A stretch of 64,000 nt of DNA, taken from assembly GCF_001424195.1 (NCBI RefSeq), contig NZ_LMOO01000001.1, positions 436,256-500,255 of the forward strand, in the 5' to 3' direction. This document shows positions 33,989 to 46,659 of the stretch, piece after piece; positions within the stretch are counted from its first letter, which is position 1, and each line of letters starts with the position of its first letter. Under the pieces are notes generated by a model that saw nothing but the letters and a program-made list of their open reading frames with translations, searched no databases and was not told where the DNA came from. Source of the DNA: Cellulomonas sp. Leaf334 (lineage in GTDB: Bacteria; Actinomycetota; Actinomycetes; Actinomycetales; Cellulomonadaceae). The position numbers and the translations under genes are program-made.

Positions 33989-34461
33989 GCCGTCGACGTC
34001 GCTGCCAGGGCTGCGGGGGGCAGGGAGCAGTCGAGGACAGTCCCGGGCTCGTCGGCACCGAGCGGCTCGAGCGTCGCCAGCTGCGTGTCGAGCAGGGACA
34101 CCGGCATGAAGTGGCCCGCACGGTCGCGCATCCGGGCGGCCAGCTGCTCGCGCGTCCCGACGAGGTGCACGAACCGCAGGCCCGGCACGGTGTCCCGGAG
34201 CAGGTCGCGGTAGGCGCGGCGCAGCGCCGAGCACGCGACGACCGCACCGTCGGGGAACGCGGCGAGCTCCCGGCCGACGGAACGCAGCCAGGGCCGCCGG
34301 TCGGCGTCGTCGAGCGGGGTGCCGTCGGCCATCTTCGCGAGGTTCTCCGGCGGGTGGAGGCTGTCGGCGTCGAGGAACGGGACGCCGAGCCGGTCGGCGA
34401 GCAGCGCGCCGACGGTCGACTTGCCGCAGCCGGACACCCCCATGACGACGACGTGGGTCAC
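33904..34461 (-). CDS. gntK: Gluconokinase with abnormal C-terminal extension
   Basis: 185 aa from the GTG at 34461. P-loop [45 protein letters not shown] and [20 protein letters not shown] are the gluconate-kinase signature. Catalyses gluconate to 6-phosphogluconate. Homologues end near residue 160-170; here the conserved part stops around ALAATST and the last roughly 27 residues are read from the antisense strand of the DUF4157 gene, suggesting the original stop was lost when that DNA arrived. The start overlaps the manD stop (GTGA), so it is the third gene of the LacI-controlled operon. Confidence 0.9.
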   Translation of the reverse strand: MTHVVVMGVSGCGKSTVGALLADRLGVPFLDADSLHPPENLAKMADGTPLDDADRRPWLRSVGRELAAFPDGAVVACSALRRAYRDLLRDTVPGLRFVHLVGTREQLAARMRDRAGHFMPVSLLDTQLATLEPLGADEPGTVLDCSLPPAALAATSTAHMPRGSNVPPLPAAARASVARPTTASR

Positions 34462-35684
34462 CAGTCGTGCACCGTGCCGTCGGCCAGCCGGTTGTACGGC
34501 AGGTACGCGACCTCGTAGGGGTACCTTCCGGCCTCGTCCACGTCGAGCTCGACGCCGAGGCCGGGCAGGTCGCCGGGGTGCAGGTAGCCGTCGGCGAAGG
34601 TGAACGACTGCTGGAACACGGCGTTCGTCCTGGCGCCGTGCTGCATGTACTCCTGGATGCCGAAGTTGTGGATGGCCAGACCGACGTGCATCTGGGCGGC
34701 CAGCCCGACCGGCGAGATGTCCGTCGGGCCGTGGAACCCGGACTTCACCTGGTACTGGGCCGCATAGTCCATGACCTTGCGCAGCGGGCTGATCCCCCCG
34801 AAGTGGGTGGACGCGGCTCGCACGTAGTCGATGAGCTGCTCCTTGATGAGTGCCTGGAAGTCCCACACGGTGTTGAAGATCTCCCCGATGGCCAGCGGGG
34901 TCGTCGTGTGCTGGCGGACGAGGCGCAGGGCCTCCTGGTTCTCCGCGGGGGTGCAGTCCTCGAGCCAGAACAGGTCGTACGGCTCCAGGGACTTGCCCAG
35001 CTTGGCAGCCTGGATCGGTGTCATCCGGTGGTGCCCGTCGTGCAGCAGCGGCAGATCCGGTCCGAACTCGTGGCGCACGGCCTCGAACACGGTCGGCAGG
35101 TGACGCAGGTAGGCGCGCGTGTCCCAGTCCTCCTCAGCCGGGTAGGCCCCGCGCTGGGCCGGCTCGTGGTCGTAGCGCTCCTCCCCCGTGGACTGGGCGG
35201 CGATGCCGTAGATGGACTTCAGCCCGGGGACGCCCGTCTGCACGCGGATCGAGCGGTAGCCCTGCTCCTGGTGCTCGCGGATGGAGTCGAAGAGCGCGGG
35301 CAGCGACGTCCCGGACGCGTGGCCGTAGGCCATGAGACCGTCCCGGCTGGCTCCGCCGAGCAGCTGGTAGACCGGCATCTGCGCGGCCTTGCCCTTGATG
35401 TCCCACAGGGCCATGTCCACGGCGGCGATGGCAGCCATGGTCACCGGACCCCGGCGCCAGTACCCGCTGCGGTAGAGGAACTGCCACGTGTCCTCGATGC
35501 GGTCCGCGTCGCGACCGATCAGCAGGGGCACCACGTGGTCCCGCAGATAGCTGACGACGGCGAGCTCGCGGCCGTTCAGGGTGGCGTCGCCGAGCCCGGT
35601 GAGACCCTCGTCGGTCGTGATCTTGAGGGTGACGAAGTTGCGGTTCGGGCTGGTGACGATGACGTCGGCGGTGACGATCTTCAT
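34458..35684 (-). CDS. Enolase-superfamily sugar acid dehydratase (D-mannonate dehydratase/RspA family)
   Basis: 408 aa. The N-terminus [20 protein letters not shown] and [29 protein letters not shown] are those of the ManD/RspA group of the mandelate-racemase branch. Metal ligands are seen in [11 protein letters not shown] (Asp), WLEDCTPAE (Glu) and [12 protein letters not shown] (Glu), with [10 protein letters not shown] later. It would dehydrate D-mannonate to 2-keto-3-deoxygluconate, standing in for UxuA; some members prefer D-gluconate or have very low activity. Coupled to uxuB (ATGA) and gntK (GTGA). Confidence 0.88.
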   Translation of the reverse strand: MKIVTADVIVTSPNRNFVTLKITTDEGLTGLGDATLNGRELAVVSYLRDHVVPLLIGRDADRIEDTWQFLYRSGYWRRGPVTMAAIAAVDMALWDIKGKAAQMPVYQLLGGASRDGLMAYGHASGTSLPALFDSIREHQEQGYRSIRVQTGVPGLKSIYGIAAQSTGEERYDHEPAQRGAYPAEEDWDTRAYLRHLPTVFEAVRHEFGPDLPLLHDGHHRMTPIQAAKLGKSLEPYDLFWLEDCTPAENQEALRLVRQHTTTPLAIGEIFNTVWDFQALIKEQLIDYVRAASTHFGGISPLRKVMDYAAQYQVKSGFHGPTDISPVGLAAQMHVGLAIHNFGIQEYMQHGARTNAVFQQSFTFADGYLHPGDLPGLGVELDVDEAGRYPYEVAYLPYNRLADGTVHDW

Positions 35685-37069
35685 GGTCGGGCTCCTGCCG
35701 GGGTGGGTGAGGTGGGACGGCGGACGGCGAGCCGCTCGGACACGTGCCGGGCGTAGACGTCCTTGCGGGCGAGGCGGGGGGCGATCGCGTCGAGGGCGAG
35801 CACGGCGCGGGCCGAGCTGCCCTGACCCGGCAGGCGTGCCACCAGGTCGGCGGCGCCGGGGTCGCTGACCGTCGCGTCGAGGTGGTCGATCCAGGCGGCC
35901 ACGACGCCGGCGCCGGCCCGGCCCACGGGCAGCCCGGCGACGGCTCGGGCCTGGGCGACGGCCAGGACGCGGACGGGCAGCTTGGCGGACCCGTCCCGGG
36001 CGATCTGGGCGAGGCGGTGCTCGATCCGGGCGTTGGCGAACCGCTCGCGCAGGGCGGCGGTCGCGTCGTCGGCGGGCAGGGTCAGCACGTCGGCGGCCTC
36101 GGACCACAGCTGCTCGAGCTCGGCGCGGCACGACGGGTCGGCGAACGCCTCGGCGACCGTGGTCAGACCACGTGCCAGGCCGGCATAGGCGAGCAGGGAG
36201 TGCCCGGCGTTGAGCAGCCAGAGCTTGCGGCGCTCGTACGGCTCCAGGTCCTCGACGAATCGCGCACCGGCCGCCTCCCACCGCGGGCGGGCGGCCGGGA
36301 AGTCGCCTTGAAGCACCCACTCGCTGAACGGCTCGGTGATCACCGGGGACCGGTCCTCGCGGTCGGTCAGCTTCCGGACGACCGCGCGGTCGGCCTCGGT
36401 GGTGGCGGGCGTGATCCGGTCGACCATGGTGGAGACGAAGGACACGTGCTCCTCGATCCACGCGGCGAGCGACGGGTCCACCGCCGACGCGAGGTCCAGG
36501 GTGACCCTCGAGGCCACGCGGCCGTTGTGGGGCAGGTTGTCGCAGCTGACGACGGCGACCGGGCCGGTGCCCGCCGCGCGGCGTGCGCGCAGGCCGTCGA
36601 CGAGGCGGCCGGGTGCCGTGACGGCGGCTCCCCCGGCGCGCAGGCTCACGACGTCACGGGCGACGTCGGGGTCGCGCCGGTCGAGCGAACCGCTGGGCGT
36701 GCGTCGGTAGCCCGCCTCCGTGACGGTCAGCGTGACGACACCGACCTCGGGCCGCCGCAGGTACTCGCGCCACGCTTCCGCGTCGGCGCCGTCGTGGACC
36801 GCCACCAGGGCGTCGATCGTGGTGGGCGCGTCACCCTCGGGCGAGCGGACCAGCAGCGTGTACCGGCCGTCCTGCCGTGCGAGCGTCTGCGCGGCGGCAG
36901 CCGACCGGCCGGTGAACGCGGCGACACCCCACCGTTCGGCGGTGCCGGACTCGTTGGCGGCCTGGGTGTACCAGAGCAGGTGCGCCCGGGCGAAAGCGCC
37001 GAGCCCGAGGTGGACGATGCGCACCGGTGCGGGCGCCTCGGTGCGCTCCCAGCTCGTTCCGTCGTGCAC
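35681..37069 (-). CDS. uxuB: Mannitol dehydrogenase family oxidoreductase, fructuronate reductase
   Basis: 462 aa. The Rossmann start [75 protein letters not shown] and [19 protein letters not shown] match the polyol/uronate dehydrogenase family, where KLWLLN..H carries the catalytic Lys and His. Reduces D-fructuronate to D-mannonate with NADH. The GTG start at 37069 has CAGGAGG upstream. First gene of the leftward uxuB-manD-gntK operon, with a perfect palindrome about 70 bp upstream. Confidence 0.9.
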   Translation of the reverse strand: MHDGTSWERTEAPAPVRIVHLGLGAFARAHLLWYTQAANESGTAERWGVAAFTGRSAAAAQTLARQDGRYTLLVRSPEGDAPTTIDALVAVHDGADAEAWREYLRRPEVGVVTLTVTEAGYRRTPSGSLDRRDPDVARDVVSLRAGGAAVTAPGRLVDGLRARRAAGTGPVAVVSCDNLPHNGRVASRVTLDLASAVDPSLAAWIEEHVSFVSTMVDRITPATTEADRAVVRKLTDREDRSPVITEPFSEWVLQGDFPAARPRWEAAGARFVEDLEPYERRKLWLLNAGHSLLAYAGLARGLTTVAEAFADPSCRAELEQLWSEAADVLTLPADDATAALRERFANARIEHRLAQIARDGSAKLPVRVLAVAQARAVAGLPVGRAGAGVVAAWIDHLDATVSDPGAADLVARLPGQGSSARAVLALDAIAPRLARKDVYARHVSERLAVRRPTSPTPAGARP

Positions 37070-37136
37070 GGTCGCACCTCCTGGTCGTCGGACCCTCGTC
37101 GGTCCTCGACCATTCAGCGCTCCCCGGTCGTGCGAA

Positions 37137-37150
37137 GGCAACCGGTTGCC
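37137..37150. promoter_or_regulatory. LacI-family operator upstream of uxuB
   Basis: Perfect 14-bp CG-centred palindrome GGCAACCGGTTGCC, 68 bp upstream of the uxuB start and immediately beyond the lacI-like stop codon. Size and CpG centre are typical of LacI/GalR operators. Twelve of 14 bases recur at the uidA promoter. Confidence 0.75.
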
Positions 37151-37172
37151 ACGACTTGTCCTGCGGGCGTGC

Positions 37173-38183
37173 TCAGGATCGTCGACGTCGCACGCGTCGC
37201 GCGGTCGACTCCCGGACCACCAGCTCCGCGGGCAGGAGCGCCGGCCGGACCTGCGGAGGGGTGCGGGACGTCATCCCCGCGAGCAGCGTCTGCACGGCGT
37301 ACCGGCCGAGCGCCGCCAGCGGCGCCGCGACCGTCGTCAGGGACGGCGAGCAGAGCTCGGCGCCGAAGATGTTGTCGAAGCCGACGACGCTCACGTCCCG
37401 CGGCACCCGCACTCCCGCCGCCGCCAGCCCCCGCATCAGTCCGATCGCGACGAGGTCGTTGTAGGCGACGACCGCGGTCACCGCCGACTCGCCGACCGCC
37501 GTAGCTGCCTCCGCCCCGCCCGCGAGCGTCGGCGCCGCCGGACCGAACCTCTGCACCCGGACGTCGAGCGCGTCGGCGGCCTCCCGCATCGCCCGCCACC
37601 GCATGCCGTCGGCCCAGGAGGCCTCCGGCCCGGCCACGTACCCGATGCTCCGGTGCTCCAGGGCCACCAGGTGCTCCATCGCGCGCCGGGTCCCGCGGGC
37701 GTTGTCGGTGATGACGCTCGGGATGCCGGTCAGGACCCGGTTGAGCACGACGGTCGGGCGCTGCTGCGCCATCACCCGGATCGCCGAGTCGGACATCCGC
37801 GAGGTGCCCAGCACCACGCCCTCGACCAGAGGCAGCGCGCGTTCGAGCGCCTTGCGCTCCACCACCGCCGACTCGTACACGTCCGCCACGAGCAACGTGT
37901 AGTCGGCCTCGTTCGCCGCCAGCTCGGCCCCACGGATGATCTCGAAGTAGAACGGGTTCGTCACGTCCGAGACGACGAGCGCCAGCAGCGACGTCTTGCC
38001 GGTGGGCAGGGCGCGCGCCAACGGGTTCGCGCGGTAGCCCAGCTCCTCCGCGACCTTCCTGATCCGTGCGGCCGTCTCCGCGTTGACCCGTCCGGGCCGG
38101 GAGAACGCGCGGGAGACGGTCGACGGGGCGACGCCGCAGGCTTTCGCCACGTCGTAGATCGTCGGCACCCGGTGCTCGTCCAC
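37173..38183 (-). CDS. LacI-family regulator of glucuronide utilisation
   Basis: 336 aa from the GTG at 38183 (GAGAG upstream); a GTG at VPTIYD, five codons on, is also possible. HTH: TIYDVAKACGVAPSTVSRAF, then the hinge helix region RANPLARALPTGKT and a periplasmic-binding-protein-like sensor domain (about 60-330) with LLALVVSDVTNPFYFEIIRG and VPRDVSVVGFDNI. It sits between the two halves of the glucuronate locus and the same palindrome occurs at both, so it very probably represses both; a uronate such as glucuronate or fructuronate is the likely inducer (inference). Confidence 0.92.
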   Translation of the reverse strand: MDEHRVPTIYDVAKACGVAPSTVSRAFSRPGRVNAETAARIRKVAEELGYRANPLARALPTGKTSLLALVVSDVTNPFYFEIIRGAELAANEADYTLLVADVYESAVVERKALERALPLVEGVVLGTSRMSDSAIRVMAQQRPTVVLNRVLTGIPSVITDNARGTRRAMEHLVALEHRSIGYVAGPEASWADGMRWRAMREAADALDVRVQRFGPAAPTLAGGAEAATAVGESAVTAVVAYNDLVAIGLMRGLAAAGVRVPRDVSVVGFDNIFGAELCSPSLTTVAAPLAALGRYAVQTLLAGMTSRTPPQVRPALLPAELVVRESTARRVRRRRS

Positions 38184-38196
38184 CTCTCGACGGTAG

Positions 38197-41528
<3,332 letters not shown>

Positions 41529-41531
41529 GGC

Positions 41532-42956
41532 GTGCCGACGCTCACCACCCGGGCCCTGCGCCTGCACCCCGACCGGCTCCTGCCGACCGCACCCGAGGTC
41601 CGCTCGATCGCCCGCCGCCTCTACGACGAGGTCCGGGACCTGCCGATCCTGTCCCCGCACGGGCACGTGGAGGCGCAGCTGCTCCTCGACGACCAACCCT
41701 TCCCCGACCCGACGACCCTGCTGATCACGCCCGACCACTACGTCACGCGGCTGCTCCACGCGTCGGGGGTGTCCCTGGACCGGCTCGGCGTCGGCCAGGG
41801 ACCACTCTCCGCCGACGCCGCCCGCGCGGCCTGGCGCCTGCTGTGCGAGCACTGGGACGTCTACCGCGGGACGCCCGTGAAGTACTGGCTGGAGAGCGCC
41901 CTGGTCGACGTGTTCGACCTCGACCTGCGCCCCGGACCCGACACGGCCGACGAGCTGTACGACGGGATCGCCGACCAGCTCGCCCAGCCCACCTTCCGGC
42001 CCCGGGCGCTCTTCGACCGGTTCCGGATCGAGGTCCTCGCCACCACGGACGACCCGGCGGACGACCTGGCCGCGCACGCGGCTTTGCGCGCCGACCCGAC
42101 GTTCTCGGGCCGGGTGGTCCCGACGTTCCGCCCGGACCGGTACCTCGAGGTGGGGCGGCCCGACTGGGCGCGTGACGCCCTGCACCTGGGTGCGGTCGCC
42201 GGCGTCGACACCGGGTGCTACGCCGGTTGGGTCGTCGCGATGGAGGACCGCCGCACCCACTTCCGTCGGCACGGTGGGGTGTCCACCGACCACAGCCACG
42301 AGGACGTCGGCACCGAGCCGCTCGACGCGGCCCATGCCGAGCGGATCTACCACCAGGCCCTGGCCGGGACCGTCGGCCCCGACGAGGCGACGGCCCTGCG
42401 GCGGCACATGCTGCTGGAGATGGCCCGCATGGCGACCGAGGACGGTCTCACCATGACGCTGCACCCCGGGGTGCGCCGCGGTCACCACCGTCCGACGGCC
42501 GCGCGGTTCGGCCCGGACACCGGGCACGACCTGCCGCTGCCCGGCGCGTTCACGGACGCCCTGCGCCCGCTGCTCGACCGGTACGGCACCCACCCGAACC
42601 TCACGCTCGTCCTGTTCACGCTCGACGAGTCCGTGCTCTCCCGCGAGCTCGCGCCGCTCGCCGGCTTCTACCCGTCGGTGTACGTCGGAGCGCCCTGGTG
42701 GTTCCTCGACGCCCCCGACGCGATCCGGCGGTGGCGGTCCGCCGTCTCCGAGACCGCGGGCCTGTCCCGGACCAGCGGGTTCATCGACGACACGCGGGCG
42801 ATCTGCTCGATCCCGGCCCGCCACGACATGGCCCGTCGGCTCGACGCCGGGTACCTGGCCGGCCTCGTGGCCGACCACCGGCTCGAGGAGGACGAGGCTG
42901 CGGAGGCCGTGGTCGACCTGGTCCGTGGACGGCCGACGCAGGTGTTCGGGCTCTAG
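41532..42956 (+). CDS. uxaC: Glucuronate isomerase
   Basis: 474 aa amidohydrolase-fold enzyme. Seen: ILSPHGHVEAQLLLDD (metal HxH), FPDPTTLLITPDHYVTRLL, KYWLESALVDVFDLD, EVLATTDDPADDL, GVSTDHSHEDVGTEPLD and GRATP-like C-terminal segment, all typical of UxaC. Converts D-glucuronate to D-fructuronate, the substrate of the UxuB encoded on the other arm. GTG start at 41532, 3 bp after uidB. Confidence 0.94.
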   Translation: MPTLTTRALRLHPDRLLPTAPEVRSIARRLYDEVRDLPILSPHGHVEAQLLLDDQPFPDPTTLLITPDHYVTRLLHASGVSLDRLGVGQGPLSADAARAAWRLLCEHWDVYRGTPVKYWLESALVDVFDLDLRPGPDTADELYDGIADQLAQPTFRPRALFDRFRIEVLATTDDPADDLAAHAALRADPTFSGRVVPTFRPDRYLEVGRPDWARDALHLGAVAGVDTGCYAGWVVAMEDRRTHFRRHGGVSTDHSHEDVGTEPLDAAHAERIYHQALAGTVGPDEATALRRHMLLEMARMATEDGLTMTLHPGVRRGHHRPTAARFGPDTGHDLPLPGAFTDALRPLLDRYGTHPNLTLVLFTLDESVLSRELAPLAGFYPSVYVGAPWWFLDAPDAIRRWRSAVSETAGLSRTSGFIDDTRAICSIPARHDMARRLDAGYLAGLVADHRLEEDEAAEAVVDLVRGRPTQVFGL

Positions 42957-43038
42957 CCGACGGGCGGGAGGACTGTCCGCTGCTGCGCACACGCGCCGGT
43001 GGCTCGCGCGGCGACGCGGGTCGCGATGCCGGGTGCGG

Positions 43039-43569
43039 TCAGAAGCGGTACGCCGTCTGGCCGTGCCCGCCCCCGAACGCCAGCACCTTGGCCGGCACCA
43101 CCCGGTAGACCCACGCGCCCTCGGAGCCGCCCCCGGACTCGGAGCGCTCGACGAAGCGGTCGCCGTGCACGTCGAACGCCCAGTCGTCCCCGTACTTGGC
43201 GAGCCAGGCGTCGGCCAGCGTCTGCAGCGCGTCGGGCTCCGTGACCCGCACGGCCGATCCCTCGACGACCAGCTCGACTCCGCTGTCCCACCCGCCTGCC
43301 CCCGTGCTGCCCGTCGTCACGGCGACGTGCGGGTCCGCGTCGAGGTTGCGCGTCTTCTGCTCGTGCGGGCCGGTGCAGAAGGCGAAGGAGCCGTCGTGCC
43401 AGACGCCGACCAGCGGGACCGCGTGCGGACGGCCGTCCGCCCGCACGGAGACGATCCAGTAGAGCTGCGCTGCGGCCAGGCGACGCTCGATCTCCCCCCA
43501 CGGTGGCGCGGTGGCCGTGGCGTCGCCGTACCTGGGGTCGATCACCCCGGTCGGTCCTGTCTCACTCAT
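43039..43569 (-). CDS. Pyridoxamine 5'-phosphate oxidase-fold (F420/FMN-binding) protein
   Basis: 176 aa. Split-barrel signature: WIVSVRADGRPHAVPLVGVWHDG, FAFCTGPHEQKTRNLDADPHVAVTTG and VVEGSAVRVTEPDALQTLADAW. This group binds FMN, F420 or haem; no specific substrate visible. ATG at 43569 with GAGGAGG upstream; it overlaps the amylosucrase stop by 8 bp, so is probably co-transcribed with it, though a metabolic link is not evident. Confidence 0.88.
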   Translation of the reverse strand: MSETGPTGVIDPRYGDATATAPPWGEIERRLAAAQLYWIVSVRADGRPHAVPLVGVWHDGSFAFCTGPHEQKTRNLDADPHVAVTTGSTGAGGWDSGVELVVEGSAVRVTEPDALQTLADAWLAKYGDDWAFDVHGDRFVERSESGGGSEGAWVYRVVPAKVLAFGGGHGQTAYRF

Positions 43570-45508
43570 CCGTTCCTCCTCGCTCGACCCGGAGCCACAC
43601 CACGCCGTGCGCCGGGACCGTGAGCCCGGCGCGCAGGTCGACGACGTCACCGTCGAGCAGGTCGTGGGCCGCCGGGGGCAGTCCCGAGAGCGTCGTGGCA
43701 TCGACGTGCTGCGGGTCGTCGGCCATGTTCGCGACGACCAGGACCAGGGTGCTCGGGCCGGGGCGCTGGTACGCCACCAGGTGCGGGTTGTGCGTGTCGA
43801 ACGTGATGAGCGCGTTCCCCGCGAGCTCCGGCGTGCGGCGGCGGACCTCGACCAGGTGCCGCAGTCGTGCGTAGACCCGGCCGGAGTCGGTCGACGGATC
43901 GTCCCGCTGCGCGTAGGCACCCGCCGGGTAGCGCGGGCGGTTCACCCAGCGGGTGTCCTCGCCGTGCCCCGGCTCGTCCAGGGCGGCGTAGTCGTTGAGC
44001 TGGCCGACCTCGTCACCGAGGAACAGCAGCGGGATCCCCCCGGTGGACAGGACGATCGCGTGCGCCAGGACGATCCGGTCCACCGCACCGGCGTCGCCCG
44101 CCTCCAGCCCCGCCAGCGACGCCGTCGTGCCCGCGATCCGGCAGTCGCCGGTGCGCGGGTTGTCCTGGAACGGCACCCCGCGCGAGAAGGACCCGGGGAA
44201 CCGGTCGACGAAGAACCGGTTGAGGAACCGGCGGTGCGCGGCGGCGTCGATGCCGAGCTCGGCGGCGTCCTCGTCGGCGAAGGTCCACCCGATGTCGTCG
44301 TGGCTGCGCACGTAGCTCACCCACGACGTCCCGGGAGGGAGCGCGTGCCGCCGCTCCAGGGCCTGCTGGAGCAGGCGGCCGTCCCGGGTCGCCAGCGAGC
44401 TCCAGATCAGCGCCATCTGCAGCGGGTCGTAGGACAGCTGGCACTCGTCGACGCCGATGTACTCGATGACCTCGTCCGGGTGGACGATCGCCTCGGACTT
44501 GAACAGGACGGCCGGTGCGGCGATCCGGCAGACCGCGTTGAACGCCTGCAGCAGCAGGTGCGCCTGGGGCAAGGACTCGCACGACGTGCCGAGCTGCTTC
44601 CAGATGAACGCCACGGCGTCCATCCGCAGGATGTCCACGCCCTGGTTGGCGAGGAACAGCATCTCGGCGGCCATCGCGCGGAACACCGCGGGGTTGGCGT
44701 AGTTGAGGTCCCACTGGAACGAGTGGAACGTCGCCCAGACCCACCGCTCGCCCTGCCCGTCCGGCGTCGGGACCGGGACGAAGGACCCCGGATGGTCGTC
44801 GGGGAAGATCTCCCGCACCGTGCGCTCGTACGCGTCGGGCATCGTGCGGTCGGGGAGGAACCAGTAGAAGGCCTCGTGCTCGGGGTCCCCCGCGCGCGCC
44901 GCGCGGGCCCAGGCGTGCTCGTCCGACGTGTGGTTGAAGATGAAGTCGACCACGAGGGCGATCCCGCGCGTGCGCAGCTCCGTGGCCAGGTCCGCGAGCT
45001 CCGCCATCGTGCCGAGCGACGGGTCGACCGCGCGGTAGCTCGACACCGCGTACCCTCCGTCCGAGTTCTCCGCCGGCGCCTCGAACAGCGGCATCAGGTG
45101 CAGGTACGTCAGGCCGAGCTCCTCGAGGTACGGGATCGCCCGACGGACCCCGGCCAGGTCCCCGGCGTACCGGTCCACGTACAGGACGCCACCGAGCATC
45201 TGCTGCGACGTGAACCACGTCGGGTCCGCCTCGCGGGCGGCGTCGAGGGCGTGCAGCTCCGCGGGGCGCTCCTGCCAGCTCGTGGCCAGCTGCCCGGCGA
45301 GCAGCGCGAGCTCACGGGACGTGCGCTCCCCCGGCCCGTACACCTCGTCGAGGAGGCGTTCGAGCCGCCCGAGGTGCCGGCCGAAGCGCGCCATCAACGT
45401 CGACCACTGCGTGTCGGTCGTCGCCGGGGCGCGCGCGGCGGCGACCGCGTCCCGCACGGCGCGTCCTCGCGGTGTGCTCTCCAGGCGCGCTCCATGTCCG
45501 CCGGTCAC
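43562..45508 (-). CDS. Amylosucrase / GH13 alpha-amylase family
   Basis: 648 aa. An all-helical N-terminal domain (about 1-105) precedes the barrel, as in amylosucrases. GH13 motifs: DFIFNHTSDEH (region I), GVDILRMDAVAFIWK (nucleophile Asp), FKSEAIVHP (acid/base Glu) and YVRSHDDIGWTF (region IV, His-Asp). GGYAVSSYRAVDPSLGT and KQLGTSCESLPQ are specific to GH13 subfamily 4 (amylosucrase, sucrose hydrolase). It uses sucrose to extend alpha-1,4-glucan or hydrolyses it. No signal peptide. Divergent from a LacI regulator. Confidence 0.9.
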   Translation of the reverse strand: MTGGHGARLESTPRGRAVRDAVAAARAPATTDTQWSTLMARFGRHLGRLERLLDEVYGPGERTSRELALLAGQLATSWQERPAELHALDAAREADPTWFTSQQMLGGVLYVDRYAGDLAGVRRAIPYLEELGLTYLHLMPLFEAPAENSDGGYAVSSYRAVDPSLGTMAELADLATELRTRGIALVVDFIFNHTSDEHAWARAARAGDPEHEAFYWFLPDRTMPDAYERTVREIFPDDHPGSFVPVPTPDGQGERWVWATFHSFQWDLNYANPAVFRAMAAEMLFLANQGVDILRMDAVAFIWKQLGTSCESLPQAHLLLQAFNAVCRIAAPAVLFKSEAIVHPDEVIEYIGVDECQLSYDPLQMALIWSSLATRDGRLLQQALERRHALPPGTSWVSYVRSHDDIGWTFADEDAAELGIDAAAHRRFLNRFFVDRFPGSFSRGVPFQDNPRTGDCRIAGTTASLAGLEAGDAGAVDRIVLAHAIVLSTGGIPLLFLGDEVGQLNDYAALDEPGHGEDTRWVNRPRYPAGAYAQRDDPSTDSGRVYARLRHLVEVRRRTPELAGNALITFDTHNPHLVAYQRPGPSTLVLVVANMADDPQHVDATTLSGLPPAAHDLLDGDVVDLRAGLTVPAHGVVWLRVERGGTDE

Positions 45509-45621
45509 CCTCGCAGACTCACCCGCCCGGCCACGCGCGTCAACCCGAGAGTCGGGTGCGCGTCTGAGGCCCGGTGCTGCGGACTAAGGTGTGGCGGAGC
45601 GGGATTGGGGAGGCGAGAACC

Positions 45622-46608
45622 GTGCCACGGTTGACGAGTGCCGATGTGGCGCGGGAGAGCGGAGTCTCTCGCACGACCGTCAGCTATGTGCTGAACGGCA
45701 AGACCGGCGTCACCATCCCCGAGTCGACGCGGCAGCGGGTCCGCGACGCCGCAGCCCGCCTCGGCTACACGCCGTCCGCCGCCGCTCGCGCGCTGCGCTC
45801 CGGCCGCAGCGACCTGGTCCTGTGCGTCCTTCCCGACTGGACGATCGGCCCGGTCATCGACACCCTGCTCGACCACCTGGCCACGCGCCTGGCCGACCGT
45901 GGCCTGTCGGTGCTGGTCCACCAGTCGCGGGGCCCCCGACCCCTGTCGGACCTGTGGCGCGCGGTCACCCCGCGCGTCGTCCTCGGTCTGGCCCCGTTCG
46001 CCGAGGACGACGAACGTGCCATGCGCCAGGCGGGCATCCAGGTGGTGGGCAGCGCGCTGGACGCGGACGCGCAGCCCGGCACGTTCTCGGTCCCGCAGAC
46101 CAGGATCGGTCAGCTCCAGGTCGAGCACCTCGCCGAGCGCGGTCACCGCGTCGTGGCCTACGCGTCGCCGAGCGACGACCGGCTGGCGGCGTTCGCCGAC
46201 CGGCGCCTCGCCGGCGCCGTGCTGGGGTGCGAGCAGCTCGGCCTTCCCGCACCGCAGGTCCAGGCCGTCGACCTCGACGTCGCGTCCGCCGTGGCCGCGG
46301 TCCGGAGCTGGCGCTCCGGTGCCGAGCCCGTGACCGCCGTCGCCGCCTACAACGACGAGGTCGCGCTCGCGGTCCTGGCCGGGCTGCGCGCCGAAGGGCT
46401 CCGGACGCCGCAGGACGTCGCCGTCATCGGGGTCGACGACATCCCTGCCGCCCGCCTCGCCGCCCCTGCGCTCACGACGGTCTGGCAGGCCATCGACGCG
46501 CAGGCGCGCTACCTCGCGGACGCCGTGCTCGCCGCGCTGGACGACACGGTCGAGCCGCCGGCGCAGCCGGACGACGTCTTCCACATCGTCGCCCGAGACT
46601 CGACCTGA
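45622..46608 (+). CDS. LacI-family transcriptional regulator
   Basis: 328 aa from the GTG at 45622 with GGGGAGG 9 bp upstream. HTH: TSADVARESGVSRTTVSYVL, hinge PSAAARALRSGRSD, then a sensor domain ending VPQDVAVIG-like TPQDVAVIGVDDIPAARLA. Divergent from the amylosucrase gene (113 bp between starts), so it probably controls that gene. A 6-bp dyad ACCCGA-N3-TCGGGT at 45543-45557 is a weak operator candidate. Confidence 0.9.
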   Translation: MPRLTSADVARESGVSRTTVSYVLNGKTGVTIPESTRQRVRDAAARLGYTPSAAARALRSGRSDLVLCVLPDWTIGPVIDTLLDHLATRLADRGLSVLVHQSRGPRPLSDLWRAVTPRVVLGLAPFAEDDERAMRQAGIQVVGSALDADAQPGTFSVPQTRIGQLQVEHLAERGHRVVAYASPSDDRLAAFADRRLAGAVLGCEQLGLPAPQVQAVDLDVASAVAAVRSWRSGAEPVTAVAAYNDEVALAVLAGLRAEGLRTPQDVAVIGVDDIPAARLAAPALTTVWQAIDAQARYLADAVLAALDDTVEPPAQPDDVFHIVARDST

Positions 46609-46612
46609 CAGG

Positions 46613-46650
46613 CCGCGGCCCGGCAGCGTGGAGATGCTGCCGGGCCGCGG
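46613..46650. terminator. Bidirectional hairpin terminator
   Basis: Perfect 15-bp stem (46613-46627 with 46636-46650, 8-nt loop) between the convergent LacI and GH81 genes. Symmetric, so it can end both transcripts. No strong T tract. Confidence 0.7.
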
Positions 46651-46659
46651 TGCTGCCCG

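Noticed and set aside
45543..45557. ACCCGA-N3-TCGGGT as LacI operator for the amylosucrase pair
   Set aside because: Arms are short and the centre is not the usual CpG; kept only as a weak candidate in the regulator entry.
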